From assembly GCA_947561585.1 (NCBI GenBank), contig CANNZV010002531.1, positions 11,561 to 75,560 of the forward strand: a stretch of 64,000 nucleotides of DNA. Direction: 5' to 3'. Position 1 is the first letter of the stretch; each line of letters opens with the position of its first letter. Shown piece after piece: positions 35,601 through 48,540 of the stretch. The notes under the pieces are model-generated. The model had not been told where the DNA came from. It made no database searches and worked only from the letters and a program-made list of their open reading frames with translations. The DNA is from Caprella mutica. Taxonomy: Eukaryota; Arthropoda; Malacostraca; Amphipoda; Caprellidae. A program made the position numbers and the translations under genes.

Positions 35601-37630
35601 TTCCACTATAAATTAATGCTATAGAATAATGGTTTTAGTGATAAATAATATAAAGGAATTAAATATTAATTCCGTATATTCAATTCATTATGTCAAATTT
35701 AGTATATGCAAGCCCTTAAATAATAATAATTAATTTTCGACCATTTGATAGATAAAAAAGTTATCTCATAGAAATATTTTTACATTTCATTATACTTTTC
35801 CACCAGGTATACATACCACTTATATTACATCTTCAATAATCCAATTATTTTAGTACACTTACAATAAAACATTTCACAAACAATGGGATAAGTTATTTAT
35901 ATAGATTTTATTAATTTTCACTTTTTTACACTGTTTGTAGTATTTATATCATAGAATCTTTCACACTAAACTTGCAAACTTAATTTATATATATCACATA
36001 TATTATTGAAACAATTTTTTATAAAGTGTATGAAACATCAATAATCTAATAAAAAGAATCTATTTTCATTAAAAACTTAATTCAATAAAGTTATAGGAAA
36101 AATATCGTCGATAATTCCAGACGATAATTTATGCTGACTCATGTTTTCAAGAAGCGTTTTTCTAGCTAATAACAATTTGGATTTTGACTGAAGAAGCTAC
36201 TGAGAAAGTGAGAAAGGTTCAAATTCTCTCCTTACATCCAGTTGAAAAGATTACACAAATGAATGTTACATTTTCTCCTGACTTCATCTTTTAAATAAAG
36301 TGAAAAACATAGTTTAGTTACTGTTAAGTAGCTGTTAAAAGCTTTGCCTGTTACTAGGGAAAGTTGCGAGTTATCGAACTGTTCCACATTTTCACAGATG
36401 AAAGAAAAAGATATAATTAATTATTTTAACTCATCTCATTTAAAATATATGTGAAATAATAATAATCTTCATATACATTTTCTTACGAGTGGAAAAGAGG
36501 ATCAGATCGATAACTCAGAAAATACTGCATATTTTGACAAACTAAAACATAAACATATTAAGAGTAAGGAGATTACTAAGAATATTTTAGTAAATCTTAA
36601 TTGGGAAATGCGGATGAGGATAAATTTAGAGGAACATATAATAAAACTATAAGTAAATACTATTCTGGTTCTAATCGTAATATATAAAAATAGAAAATTG
36701 TACATAGTATATATATACTAATAACTAATATTCCATTTACTATCCCATGATGTCATGAAACAGTGAACAATGATAACATCTTCATGATACATCAAACATA
36801 GTAGAAAGCTATAATCAATAATTCTTCCAAATCCACCTACGCTACCAAACCCCTTCAAATTTTCTAAGACCAGTTCGATTGAAGTGAATGAAGAGAAGTC
36901 TCTCATGCTAAAGAAATCGCCCTTTGGTTTGACATCCATCATCCTGATTGAAATTGCCACTCCTTGGATTGGGCCTGAATATTCCAGTGGCTTTCGACCA
37001 TGACGAATGAGTCACTCCAGTGATTTTAGTCTTAATTGGTAGGTTGGATGCCTCTCTTGTAAACAGGCTTTTTTTAAGTACGGCTAGTGGCTATTCGAAC
37101 GAAAGCTTTCACAATTCGAATGACCTGACATTCAACTGGCATTTGATTTCTATTCAGAAATACAGATTTGGAATCGTCTTGAGAATTCTTCATTCAGAAT
37201 TTCATTTTTGCAGTCATTAAAATTAAAAATTCATTGTTAATTTTATGAACATTCATTTTATTCAATAACCCGGTTGAAATAGGAGAACATATTTATGAAG
37301 AGTATGACTTACAATCAACTACTCATAGGTTAATGGGAATTACTAATATAAATGTTTTTAAATAATGGATACATTTACTTTTGTGTGTAATAAAATCACC
37401 TTCTTATTTAGTTTGAAATTTGATGTGTACAGTAAAATAATGAATTGATAATTATAACCTTATAATTTGTTTATTGATAGTCTGACTTACCATCCATAAT
37501 CAAAATTTCCATTAATTATTTGAAACGTTATTTGTATTTATTTACACTATTGTTATATATACACGTTCTCTCATCATATCCTTCTTTCTCTTACAATTAC
37601 TCACTAGACCATAAGCTTCAATGTATAACA
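35601..37630. other. Unannotated stretch
   Basis: A minus frame at 36718-36960 (VKPKGDFFSMRDFSSF) can be extended upstream by about 20 codons to a stop and lies in slightly more GC-rich sequence. I recognise no family and see no splice support. Nothing else stands out. Confidence 0.35.
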
Positions 37631-37639
37631 AGAAGAGTA

Positions 37640-37880
37640 ATGACTTCGGTTAGGAGTGAACCAATTATCTCAGTTAGTTAAAGCTTCTCAGTGCAAAGTG
37701 TTTGCAACTTCATTAAAATTCATTGTTCGTTTAAGGGCTGAGACTCTAAATTCTTCCTCTCCTTTTCTGTCTGAATTTAAATGTTCCATCCGATCTACTT
37801 TAATGTCTTCCAAATTTACATTAAGTTTTCATGGCGAACCTCTCACACCCAGACAATTTATACCCATTATACGTACCTTC
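37640..37880 (+). repeat. Dispersed repeat paired with 55690-55870
   Basis: Shares aaattcattgtt, tgagactctaaattc and gtctgaattta(g/a)atgttc with the reverse complement of 55690-55870. The family is not identified. Confidence 0.6.
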
Positions 37881-38379
37881 TAATTGGGAGTCATTGAATT
37901 CATATTTTACATGCAAGTTAGATACCCAGGGAGAGATCTATCAAGGACTGAGTTTTGGCGCAGGAATTCTCACTCAATCTTCTACAAACGAGCTATAACT
38001 TATATCTGTGTAAATCAGTATGTAAGAAGCTGTTATATCCTTGAATGAATTTCTTATCGTTGATTTTATAAGCGCCTACAAACCATAATCATTAATTAAT
38101 ATTTCATAAAAGAAGTAGGCTACGTTAAATTCCATTTAAAAGCAGTATTGTCACATCCTCATATTAATGTACTGAATCAATCATAAACTGACTCACTGTT
38201 TAAGAATTATCTATAATTTAATCAAAAATAATATGAAGTAACCTTATTCAGTTATATCATTTATATGACAATTATCTGTTATTATAACCACTTTATTTTT
38301 GAACATGCTAATTTTTTCTTGGTAATTGAAATTTTCATTTTAAAATGAAAAATTATTTAGTGTATATACGTGGTATATA

Positions 38380-38590
38380 TTCATTTATATGAACTGGTAA
38401 TCATTAACTATATCTGGTATTCATTTACTAGCACTTAGAGTCCGATATTCATTTACTAGTACTGGTATTTATTCACTAGTACGGGTATTCATTTACTATA
38501 GTACTGGTATTTATTCACTAGTACTGGTATTCACTAAATTGCACTGGTAATTATTTACTACATAGTTCTGGTAGTTATTTACCAGTACTG
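38380..38590. repeat. Degenerate ~20-bp repeat (actggtattcatttactag)
   Basis: Imperfect units of ggtattcatttactagtac lead directly into the regular 30-bp array. Confidence 0.7.
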
Positions 38591-38905
38591 GTACTCATTT
38601 GAAAGAATTTACAAGCACTGGTACTCATTTGAAAGAATTTACAAGCACTGGTACTCATTTGAAAGAATTTACAAGCACTGGTACTCATTTGAAAGAATTT
38701 ACAAGCACTGGTACTCATTTGAAAGAATTTACAAGCACTGGTACTCATTTAAAAGAATTTACAAGCACTGGTACTCATTTGAAAGAATTTATAAGCACTG
38801 GTACTCATTTGAAAGAATTTACAAGCACTGGTACTCATTTGAAAGAATTTATAAGCACTGGTACTCATTTGAAAGAATTTATAAGCACTGGTACTCATTT
38901 ACAAA
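38591..38905. repeat. 30-bp minisatellite
   Basis: About ten units combining acaagcactggtactcattt with gaaagaattt. The period is a multiple of three, so an open frame with a KEFTSTGTHL cycle results (38599-38943). No start context or flanking coding sequence supports a gene. Confidence 0.93.
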
Positions 38906-38944
38906 AGCATGGAGGGTTGAGAAGCGCCAAGAATAATAATTAAT

Positions 38945-41091
38945 AAAAATATATAATGTTGCAGCTGTGAATGGAACTCTACAAGCAATGGTTCGAAATT
39001 CAAATATCAATTATAATATTATTAATGGTACAACAATGATTTTATTTTTGGCAATAGTTACATGGATTCTGCATACAAGACAAAATTGTTTATTTCGACC
39101 AATGAAATGGTCGTAGATAGAAAATATCGTTCATAATAGAGTCTATATTAAAATGAAACGGAAAGTTCGATAATTTTGAAATACATTAATATAGTAGAGA
39201 GCAACATTGAAAAATGATGGATTCACAATTTTAGATCTAGAATTGTCGTTTAAATTTTATAATTGATCCAACAATTCGATTTCCCAATTTAAACCTATAT
39301 CATCCAAGGGCACGTCTCATAGTTTCTCTTCAGATCCTGTGTGCCAATTCTTGTTCTTATTTTCTGTCACATTTGCTCTCATTCTCTTGACAAACAAATA
39401 AAGTGTATGCTGATTCAGGCCAAAGCAAATCGTCCAAATGTGAAATCAAAAGGAGACACGAATTGCAGACCGAAATAATTCTTCGACAGAGGTTACTAGC
39501 CAATTAAATGACGAAAAAGGTTTTCGTATACAATAGCATATCAATTTTTGCTTAGAATACATCAACACAATTAGTTCCATTTAGAAATGAAACCATAATT
39601 GAAATAGATTTGAACACTGGTCTCATTTGACGAACACAACTGAAATTAAATCTCATTCATTTCTACTACCTAATTGTGATACAGAAATACATTCCTTGTT
39701 CGATCTTTTATATTAAATGTGTTCATCAGGACTTCAATCAGCTCATATAAGTCTCTGATTCTATAGAATAACCTGCTTTGATGATTCGTATATCTATGCT
39801 AATTCCTTGTCTGACAACATACGAAAGATTCCTGAGATGAAGATATGACGGAGCCATAGCAGATTATGGAGCAGATTATGACGGAGCCATAGCACGTCCC
39901 TACTTTGGCCCCATCAGAACCTATTTTCTCTCAGGGTGGTACAAACTAAGATACTTTATCTTAAAGAAATTCATACATAACATCATTCTAATTTATATCT
40001 GGAGTTTGTAAATTGAGATAAGGAAGAACCCTTGTCTGTGACATTTAAAAAATGGTGTTAGAAAGATGTAATCTAATTTTCACTTGCTTACTTAGATGAG
40101 GTTTATACTAAAGGGATTTACTGCAATTGTAACATTTGTTTTAACGGATAAGTACCATGATTCGAAGAGACAAAAATGAACGAAAATCTGATTCTATATA
40201 CGACATGATTGAACTTTCAGTGTGTCATGTTTCTTTCGGAAATACAAATCAAATGAAAACAAATTTAGGACATATTTTCAAACAGATAAGGATTACAATG
40301 AGAACTCGTTTTTATAAATAGATACAATATTTTGTATATGGTATAATTACTATCTTTAATTATAACCCAACTGTGGACTCTAAGACTATCGAAATTTCTT
40401 AGAGTGATATCTCCAGATGAATGATTTCACACTGAAAATCAATATAGAATCAATACAATCATGATAATATTACAAATACGGATTACAAAATAATCGGAAT
40501 TTGTTTATTTGGGAAATTAAACTGTCACAATTCGTAGAGTTCACTCTATCACAAAAAATCTACGTAACCTACTCCTTCATCAAACCCAGCTATGTCACTC
40601 AATGTAAACTTACGATCTTTTAACGTGCTAACTTTAAAAATTCTAAAGTATCTCACTGCTCTATCAAGTGATCACAGTAGTATTTTAGTGACTGTATTCA
40701 CTGAGTAGCTATTCTGCCTCCACGAACATTGTAACCGACTGAAGGTAGATATATCTATTATCTATATGCCGCTCTCCACACTGACTATATACCTGCTTTT
40801 TCAAGTCCCTTGTAATTAAGTTTATTTTGACGTCAACGGTATGGCTTTAGTTCAAAGTAGCGTTACACTTTCATGTTAATTTACTTGCTAAATTGTTCTT
40901 AAAGCACGTATTTATGATACAGAGTGAAAGTTTACTAATAAAGATGGCTAAACAGAGACAAAACGTTAAATTCGGTAAGTAAAATTTTAAATACGGTAGA
41001 CAAAAGGTAAATACCGTAAACAAAGGATAAAGTTTGGTAGATAAAGGGCCCAAATGTTATACTAACAATAAAGACTATTACAAATTCATTC
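38945..41091. other. Unannotated AT-rich stretch
   Basis: No gene, RNA gene or clear repeat, apart from a short duplicated phrase (gacggagccatagca) at about 39849 and 39880. Confidence 0.4.
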
Positions 41092-42130
41092 TACCGGGTG
41101 ACCAATAAAAACTGGTCGAAAGTAAATGCTTATAACTCAAAAAGTAATTGGTATAGAATTATGAAACATATATCACATGAAAGACTCTATTCTCAAGTTT
41201 TATTCAGTATATAACAATTGCTTAAAATCGCCTTTTCCGTGCTCAATACAGATATTAATCCTTTTTTTCAAAATTAGTAATTACTGCAACTAATATATTT
41301 TGGTTACTTCACGTATTACTTGCTTCAAGTTTTCAATAATGTTTGGTTTAGATTTAAATACCTTCTCTTTAACATATGTAGGAGATAAAATCTAATAGTG
41401 AAAGTTAAAGGGACCTATAGCTGGACATAGAAAACGGTTCGGTGTGAAATAATGAAACCAAACGTCGAGATGATTGTCATCAGTTATTACAGTATTTGAC
41501 CTTTCAATGTATTCGTCGGTGTTTACAGAACTAAGATTTTCAGTCTCTACATCTTTAAAAATATATGGCCCATTTGCCTATGCGAACTCAAACCGCATCG
41601 AACTGTCACATTCGCCAAGCGAAATGGTTTTCTTGTCCATCTATTGAACAAATTCCATTTCAATTATATCAGTGTTGTATTGAATGGCAAATTTTGTCTT
41701 AACTTTAGATGGAAAACTGCTTAATAGGTGAGGGCATTTATGACATTTGGAACCCTTACCCCAAAAAAATTGCAACAAAAGGTTTTTCAACTGATTTAAT
41801 TAGTATTGGGTGTCAGTAATAACATATTAAAAATCTTAAGTAATCCAACTTGACCATAACTCGGTTATCATATGAGTGATATGACCAAAACTTGTACTTT
41901 TGATGTCTATATCTAGGTTTCTATACCCTGTGAACTCAATGAGACCATTCTCAGAATTTTTGAATTATCTGATAACCTATAAATTCAATATGACAGTCCA
42001 AGATGGCTGCCAAAACAATATAAAAAGAACAATAACAATGAATTGGGTATCAAAAAACCGGGTGAATTTTTTATATATATATTTGAGTAAACATAGCCGG
42101 TGTAAAGATATCATACAATGTGATCATGTT
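41092..42130. mobile_element. Mariner/Tc1-superfamily relic
   Basis: The left end is taccgggtgaccaataaaaa. The first ~140 bp match, inverted, the end at 55124, and about 41745-41935 matches 54600-54840 inverted. The right end is not located. A minus-strand coding relic lies inside. Confidence 0.55.
41380..41645 (-). pseudogene. Transposase fragment (mariner/Tc1-like)
   Basis: Read on the minus strand, pieces such as NGPYIFKDVETENLSSV and NTDEYIERSNTVITD follow the pattern GPYFF.DE.G..VTVNS.RY common in insect mariner/Tc1-superfamily transposases. Frames are broken and no complete domain remains. Confidence 0.45.
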
Positions 42131-42775
42131 GACTCTTGACATAATTAGCATAACAAGTTCATATATGTGGTTATTTATAATCATGACATAATTGACAAAA
42201 AAGAGTTGACATAATCATCGAAGAGAAAGCACATGGATCAAGTATTACTATTAGTAATGCTCATCTCTATCACTCTCGATGTCATCCTCTGTAATTATGT
42301 GATTGCTGTATGGGTTGTCACATGAACCAGTTTGGCATCGTCCACATCCAGCATGGCATGGTAGCCCAAATCTCCGGCAACTACAGTGAGGTGGACACGA
42401 TTCGCAATTGCAGAGTATCATTTTCAGTAGGTTGTCCGGGGCAGCTTTCATGTCCATCATGATTGGAACCATCTGATTGTTATCTACTTTCCATTCCAAG
42501 TCTAGAGCATCCATACCTACGTCAGTACCCATCCAGACCTTAATCTGGTAGTAAACTCTGAGGCAGTGGAATGTGGTAGATGATGATGTAGGTGGCAAAC
42601 GTTCAGGGCGAACAAAGGACTTGACTGTGGTAATTTTCTTGACCAATGTATTGTAGCGTAGTGTTTCTAGGTTACTACTGCCATCGTTACCAAACATGAT
42701 GGTCATAGCTTTCTTTCAAAAATCCTTAATGATTTGGTCTGTTTGATTTGGGAAAATGAAGTAATTTGCACATTC

Positions 42776-43270
42776 CTAGATTATTGGTTGATCTTTCACT
42801 AATTTCTTGAAAGCCGTCTTCTTCCAGATACCAAAAATCCTTGACGTTGAATCACAACCTGTGAATGCATGAATGAAGAGGAGCTGTGAGCATATTTCTG
42901 ATCCTATGATTTCTTTCAGTCTGCTGATGACGTATACTTTGGTTGCGTCAGTTTTGTCGGAGCGGAAGTAAAGGTCTTTAATGTCTGGTTCAGTGTCAGC
43001 ATAGTGTAGTAACAGTATTAATAGGTCAGTGTCTTCACCAATTAAAGTCGTACTGTGTCGATGAGAGCTGTCTACTGCAGTCTTGATGATATTAACATCT
43101 GCATCCCCAGGTTTCTTGATCACATTGCAGCCTCTATTCCTCAGTTGAATAGAAATTAGATTAATTAATCCTTCCTTGTTGGAAGCTTGGGTCAAGAACT
43201 GCTCATTCTTTCCAATGAACTCGGTGTCTGCAGTAAAGTGAACAACCGGGTGGACGTTCGTGCCGCGTCT
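42776..43270 (-). pseudogene. PIN/FEN-like nuclease segment of the pseudogene
   Basis: After the TAA at 43271 the same frame stays open for 25 codons to the first ATG and beyond. GEDTDLLILLLH and AFTGCDSTSR keep acidic residues in the arrangement of PIN/FEN-type nucleases, so a nuclease role of the ancestral protein is likely. The stop at 42776 (TAG) and a TGA near 42718 separate it from the CXC-like tail, again without any frame change. Confidence 0.6.
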
Positions 43271-45349
43271 TTAATGGGTATTGTCTTTGATAGACGGACC
43301 ACCATATCCATCAAAGACCACCGTTGCTATGCCATAATGACGAATGGTAAAATCTGCATATGACTGTGCAATAGACCCATAACTGTCTCCAATTTTCCAT
43401 GGCACTCGATGCAACAAGGACCCTCCATCAAGGACATAGTGATCGGTTTTCGGGGCACATTCTCTCACTACTTCATAATCGCCTGATATCACTCTGCTGG
43501 CATGTTCTGTGATGGCAGTAGCTATTTGAGGCTTATCGGCTTCTCGGAAAATGTGTCTAACTTCAAACAAGGCAGGTGGGTATATACTGAGCTCATGCTT
43601 CATCACTTCCTGCATGGGGAGATCACCTGTTTGGGATACGACAATGAATCTCTGAAACAACAAGGCGGGATCGATGGTGCGTTCTGGTGCAATTGGCACG
43701 GAAGACGAATGTCCAAGGGTTTTAGCCTTATCCTTATGCTTGAAAGAATACTGAAATGCAGTTTGACCAACCATGGTATTAATTATATTCATTCCGACTG
43801 CCAAGTATTCATGAACGTTGGTATCAGATGGAGCCTCTATGCCAGTAATAATGTTTCGTAATGAACGATCTTCAGAAAAGGGCGTGAATGGAATCAGCCT
43901 GGAGTTAATCTTTGCAAGATCATGGGTGTCTCTATTTAGGCGTGCATCTGTAGTTTCCTTGTGTTGGTCACTGGTTATATATGTCAGGTTGTTGAAGTCC
44001 TGCATTGCCATGTTGTACATTGCTGTAACAGGCATGGACATTGTCCAGAGTGAGTGCTGTTCTTCATTCATCCTGATACCATGTGTCAAGCCTCCACTGG
44101 TTTTGAGAGTCCTCATTACAAGATCTGAGCTTAGTCCAGCCCAGAATTTGTTGCTCCTTCTTACTACATGTTGCCCATTTACAAATTTCAAGAATACATC
44201 TGGGTACCTGTTTTCCAGCTCTGACATCTCCTGTAAATAATAATATGCAGACTTCAGGTAGTTAAAATGCCCAGCGGTAGCAAATATTTCAAGACAGTCA
44301 GTAACAGCCTGCAAATGCATTTTCCATGAGCCTGTGCGATCAGCCATGATGAGTGACCTCGCACACCGTAGCATATCTTGATACTGAATCCACAACTGAC
44401 TAGTTTTCGATCTGGATTGAAGTTCGATCTTAACTTTGTTGACATGTTGCTGAACTGTTGCCAGTGTGTCAGACAAAGCAACATCTTCCAAACTGGTTTC
44501 AGCTGCTAAAATAGACAAATAGATTTCCTCTGACTTTTTTTACTAGTGATGCAAATTCAGGGTTTACCTCTAAAGTTTCAGACATAATTAAGTTGTTGAG
44601 ACATTTATCTGTAAGCAGGTGCCCTCGAAATGCTCTTTGGACAGCTTTTCCTGTCATCATGTGTACCACAATATTTTCTCCGTAGACACTCTCTAGGATG
44701 TTTGTGAGCCCAGTACCTTTCATCAGTGTACCAATGGCACCAAGAACATTCATGAATGTGTGGAAACATCCTAGTAGAAGGATGACACTTTTCTAGGATA
44801 ATCTCAGCTGCTTTCCAGTACAATGGCTGATCAAAGGTAATCACTGGTGAGAATTGTGCTTGCTTGCCAAGTTGTAGATAAAATTCAAGGTCGATCATAT
44901 GCATGTCTTATCTCCTGAATACAAATCTAACATTGGTAAGTATTCTACTGATGACTTTCCCGGATGTTCCTTTCCTCTATGCAACATGTGCATCATGCTC
45001 TGCCAGTTTGGAGTCGATTGCTTGTAGCTCAAAGCCAACTCCCAGAAGATGTCGACTTTCATATCAACAACTAAAGATGTTGGTAGTTGTTTGAACTTAA
45101 CAATACGGCATGCATGCATGGTAACGCGATATTGTATTATTTCAACTTGGGTGTTCTCTGTGACGTTGAGTTCTGAAAGCTTTCGTCTGGTAATGATACG
45201 TTTTGTGTTCCGTGCTGGAGTAAGAGCAGCTATCATTCCCATTCCATGGAAGGTTCCTTTGCCATCTATAGTAATTATGTTGTCGTGGTCTACATTGTCG
45301 CCTGCAAAATGCACACTCGTATCTTCAGTATCAGCTCTCAGGCCTAACA

Positions 45350-46432
45350 CATGATATAACTACTCTATAAGGTACGCTCGCAAAAGAGACGAAATTGAGT
45401 TTATTCTGCGCAGCCCTCTCGTGACGTCATAGAGGAAGGTATTGTGTATTAAATTTTTGTCACTCGTATAGCAAATTCATTTTGAAAGTATCAATCATCA
45501 TAGTTTCTTTGTATTTATTTAGGTAATATTAAGCAATCATAAAAATGGTAAATAAGATATAATAAACATAAATATTAATAAATAAACATTGATAAATTGA
45601 ATTATTTTTCCTTTGGTTCAAAATTAGTGTTTTCTATAATAAATAGTCTCATGGAATTTTTTTAGGTTGGTAGACATGATTTGGTACAATAATATTATGA
45701 ACATATGGGGATTAATGAAACGAAGAAATAACAGCTCTCAAATGTATTTCAACTTGACGAAATCAGTGTGCGTGACAAACTAACTAACAAAGAACGCAAT
45801 ACCATAATAGAAACTTCCTTAAAGAAAACTTATCAGGGGTGACTCAAGAAAATATATATAAGACATGGGGTCATAAATTTTTATAGGTAGATCACATAAA
45901 TATAACTTTAGTGGTCCTTTTCCTTGAAATAGCATGGTTATCATACCGTGCTAGGGTCACGCAGGTAAATTGCCTCAACATTCTGAATCGAAATACAATA
46001 AATGTTACATAACTATCAAAAGAAGTACAGTGCATGCTATAACTTATCAATTTAAGTTTTAAACGAGTGTTTTGAAGCTATGATGTTCTGTTGTTAGAGG
46101 CCTAAGTTAGTAAGTGTGCCGCAATTTACCTGCTTGACCCTATATTGCTATACCAAATAGCTACATGTAAATATACGAAATAAAAATAACTCTAAGTAGG
46201 TAAAAAAGTATTTTAGACAAAATAAGATGACATATTCGTAATTCTCGTAAAATTCATTATAATAATGTTAGGAAAATAATATGTAGTAAGCTGTATTTAT
46301 CTATCATTCAATATAAACAAAATAGCATGGTAAAGCCTCACTTCTATGACGTCACAAAATACTCCCGCACGATTGTGGGGGTTTGGGGAGAACCTGCGCG
46401 CGAGCATACCTGTTAAAAGTTATTATATCATG
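45350..46432. mobile_element. Mutator-like non-autonomous element, 1,083 bp
   Basis: It is flanked by a perfect 9-bp duplication, ggcctaaca (45341-45349 and 46433-46441). The termini are imperfect inverted repeats of about 90 bp: catgatataa at both ends, then ggta(c/t)gctcgc and, further in, gtgacgtcatagagg versus gtgacgtcatagaag. When it is skipped, the pseudogene frame continues on both sides. A 9-bp duplication with long inverted ends fits Mutator/MULE elements. No transposase is present. Confidence 0.82.
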
Positions 46433-47980
46433 GGCCTAACATATCTGGAGCCACAGAACATGCAGCATTCTTCTCAAAACGCACAACTTCCTTATACGAG
46501 GAACAGAACCCCATTGCAGAGAGCGTTTCTACAATCAATTTAGAACGACGAAGATGATGTACCTGTACACCGAGACCAACTTGCAGAGGTGCGAGAACAG
46601 CGCGAGGTCGTGCTGCCTGAATTATTGCTTGTCCATACTAATAGTAAATCTAGCAATGTGTGAAGCGTCCAAGGAATGTAATTCAGAGAATATTCAAGCT
46701 TTAACATCTCAATAGATGGATACTCACTAGAAGTAAATGGAACATTTGTCTTGATGTCACTTATAGTTAGCCTTGCTGCTGAATTGATGATTGCTCTCTT
46801 CTGTGCCTCTTCATCTTCCTCTTTACCATGGCTTTTGAAGTATGCTCTAAGGATCTGCGATGTCTTTTCTCTCATTGTCACAATATCATGGACACCTTCA
46901 CCTTCAGAAATATATATTGAGTCTCCGTATTGCTCCATTAATTGCTGTTTGAGATACTGATTTCCGTGAGGGGTTGGCTCTTTGTCTGTAAGGAACTCTT
47001 TCATCTTGTTACTCAGGTCAGAGATAGTAAGTTGTTCCTCATCATTAGCTTTCATGTAGAAACACATTTCTAAGAAAGCTTGTTCCTGATCTTGATTTCT
47101 TTGTCGTCCTGATCTTCGTTTCCTTGGACGGCATCTACGATACTGTTGGGGCACATCACGATCTGTCCGGAAATTTGTACTACAGGAATGGTGGTATATA
47201 CAATCTGCGGCATGAAGATCTCCGCAGAAATATTCAATTCGACCCTTAACAGTTGTACCCCAATCATCAGAACGATTATCACAACATTTTAATATACTGT
47301 CTGCAAATGTGTCAGTCTTCACATTACTATAGTCTGAACTTTCTGGCTGGATAGTAAAGTAACTCCACAGAAAAAACAATCAGTCTTGTTATTTAATAGA
47401 CCTTTAGCATCTCTAGTACGCTTCTTACTTAAACTGATGGGAAGGTTAGTACTCAGCTTTCTTTCAATTTGCTGTGGGTTTGTGTAGCGTTTACGGCAAT
47501 CTGCGTGCACCTTAACTCCAGCCTCAACCACGATGCGTTCACCTCTTTGAGTACTTGCCGCGTTGATCCTATTAGCACCTTTCTGACGTATTGTAAATAC
47601 TTCACTGTCATTATCTACGTCTTCGTTGAAGATAGGGCAAGGCTCTAGGTTACTAGATTCATCCATATCATCTGAAAATGAAAAATGTAATCAAACCACC
47701 AAGCATTAAACCTGGTGTTGTTTATTTTAAATATACATCCTACGATAACATGCATAGTGTGAAAAAACAGCTAATAGGATTATTAAGGGAGCATTGGAAA
47801 GATTTAAATAATTGTACGGTTTTCTGTCCTCTAATCGTTTCACGGCGGTTTCACACAGCATGTAAGTCATGACTGCCAATGAGATATTTCCGATTTCCCA
47901 AGATTTATGTGTAAATATCCCCAGATCAAAAAAAAAGTCCATAGAATTTTATAAACATGATTGAAAAAAACATTACTTAC

Positions 47981-48540
47981 CCACTTAAATTATTATTAAT
48001 ACACTTCTTCTCCTTCACTATCATCAGCTTCAAGGAAGTTATAGTACTAAGGAAGCGGTGTAACGGCTAAACCAACAACGTATAAGCGGAACCATCGTGT
48101 TAACACCTTGTTGTTAGCAATTAGTCAAGTGAGCTTCCTTGTCTCTCTTCGCTTCAGTCAAAACAGCTTCCTTGGCGTCTTGTTGTTGTTCCGCTGTGTC
48201 GTGTGGTGACGTCACAGCACACATATGACGTCACCCTAGCAACAGACTGACAGTTCAGGGAGCATTGGCACACGGCCAGTGACGTTTGAGAAACGAGGGA
48301 GGGTGCACCACAGTATATAGAATAGGGTAGTAGGGACACTGCATTATATTTTGAATTGCGGATGTAGTCTAGTGACGTCATCAGGATTTGGCTCGTTGCT
48401 ATAGCAACCCGACGTTCAAAACTGATGTTTGGGCGGCCATCTTAGATTACTATCAACATTGACTCTGTAGCTTACTTTATCAGTTTATCCTGCTGTGTTT
48501 GTATAATTTATCACTTAAAATAAATCAGGATGTGATTTCA
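47981..48540. promoter_or_regulatory. CRE/YY1-rich, possibly bidirectional promoter
   Basis: The region is less AT-rich and carries four gacgtca sites (three between 48205 and 48235, one at 48374), plus gggcggccatctta at 48430, a YY1-type motif often near transcription starts. To the left, a minus-strand donor (gtaagt after 47981) begins the 5' intron of the PIN-like gene. To the right, a plus-strand exon runs to a donor at 48606. Part of the region also has an inverted counterpart at 53730-53835, so a repeat origin is possible. Confidence 0.4.

Larger units (their letters stand above)
42251..47671 (-). pseudogene. Decayed repetitive PIN-like / CXC multidomain gene
   Basis: Minus-strand segments form one long broken gene. 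From the 5' side: an N-terminal part (47666-46540) with VHADCRKRYTNPQQ, DCFFCG and HHSCSTNFRT, likely zinc-binding; a conserved middle (RPRAVLAPLQVGLGVQ, TLSAMGFCSSYKEV, GKGTFHGMGMIAALTP, VITFDQPLYWKA, QLWIQYQDML, KSAYYYLQEM, GQHVVRRSNKFWAGL, LKTSGGLTHG); a PIN-like segment (TLIGEDTDLLILLLHYA, IHAFTGCDSTSR); and a CXC-like tail (ILCNCESCPPHCSCRRFGL). Lesions: frameshifts near 47345, 46625, 44885, 44790 and 44535 and in-frame stops at 43271, 42776 and near 42718. An acceptor at 47672 and a donor at 47980 define a 5' intron. I recall this as a high-copy gene family of many invertebrates without an established name. Confidence 0.75.

Noticed and set aside
36718..36960. Minus open frame with VKPKGDFFSMRDFSSF as a host exon
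   Set aside because: No family recognised, no ATG in good context and no clear splice sites; kept only as a remark.
38599..38943. Open frame with KEFTSTGTHL repeats
   Set aside because: It is the product of a 30-bp minisatellite with a period divisible by three; nothing outside the array supports a gene.
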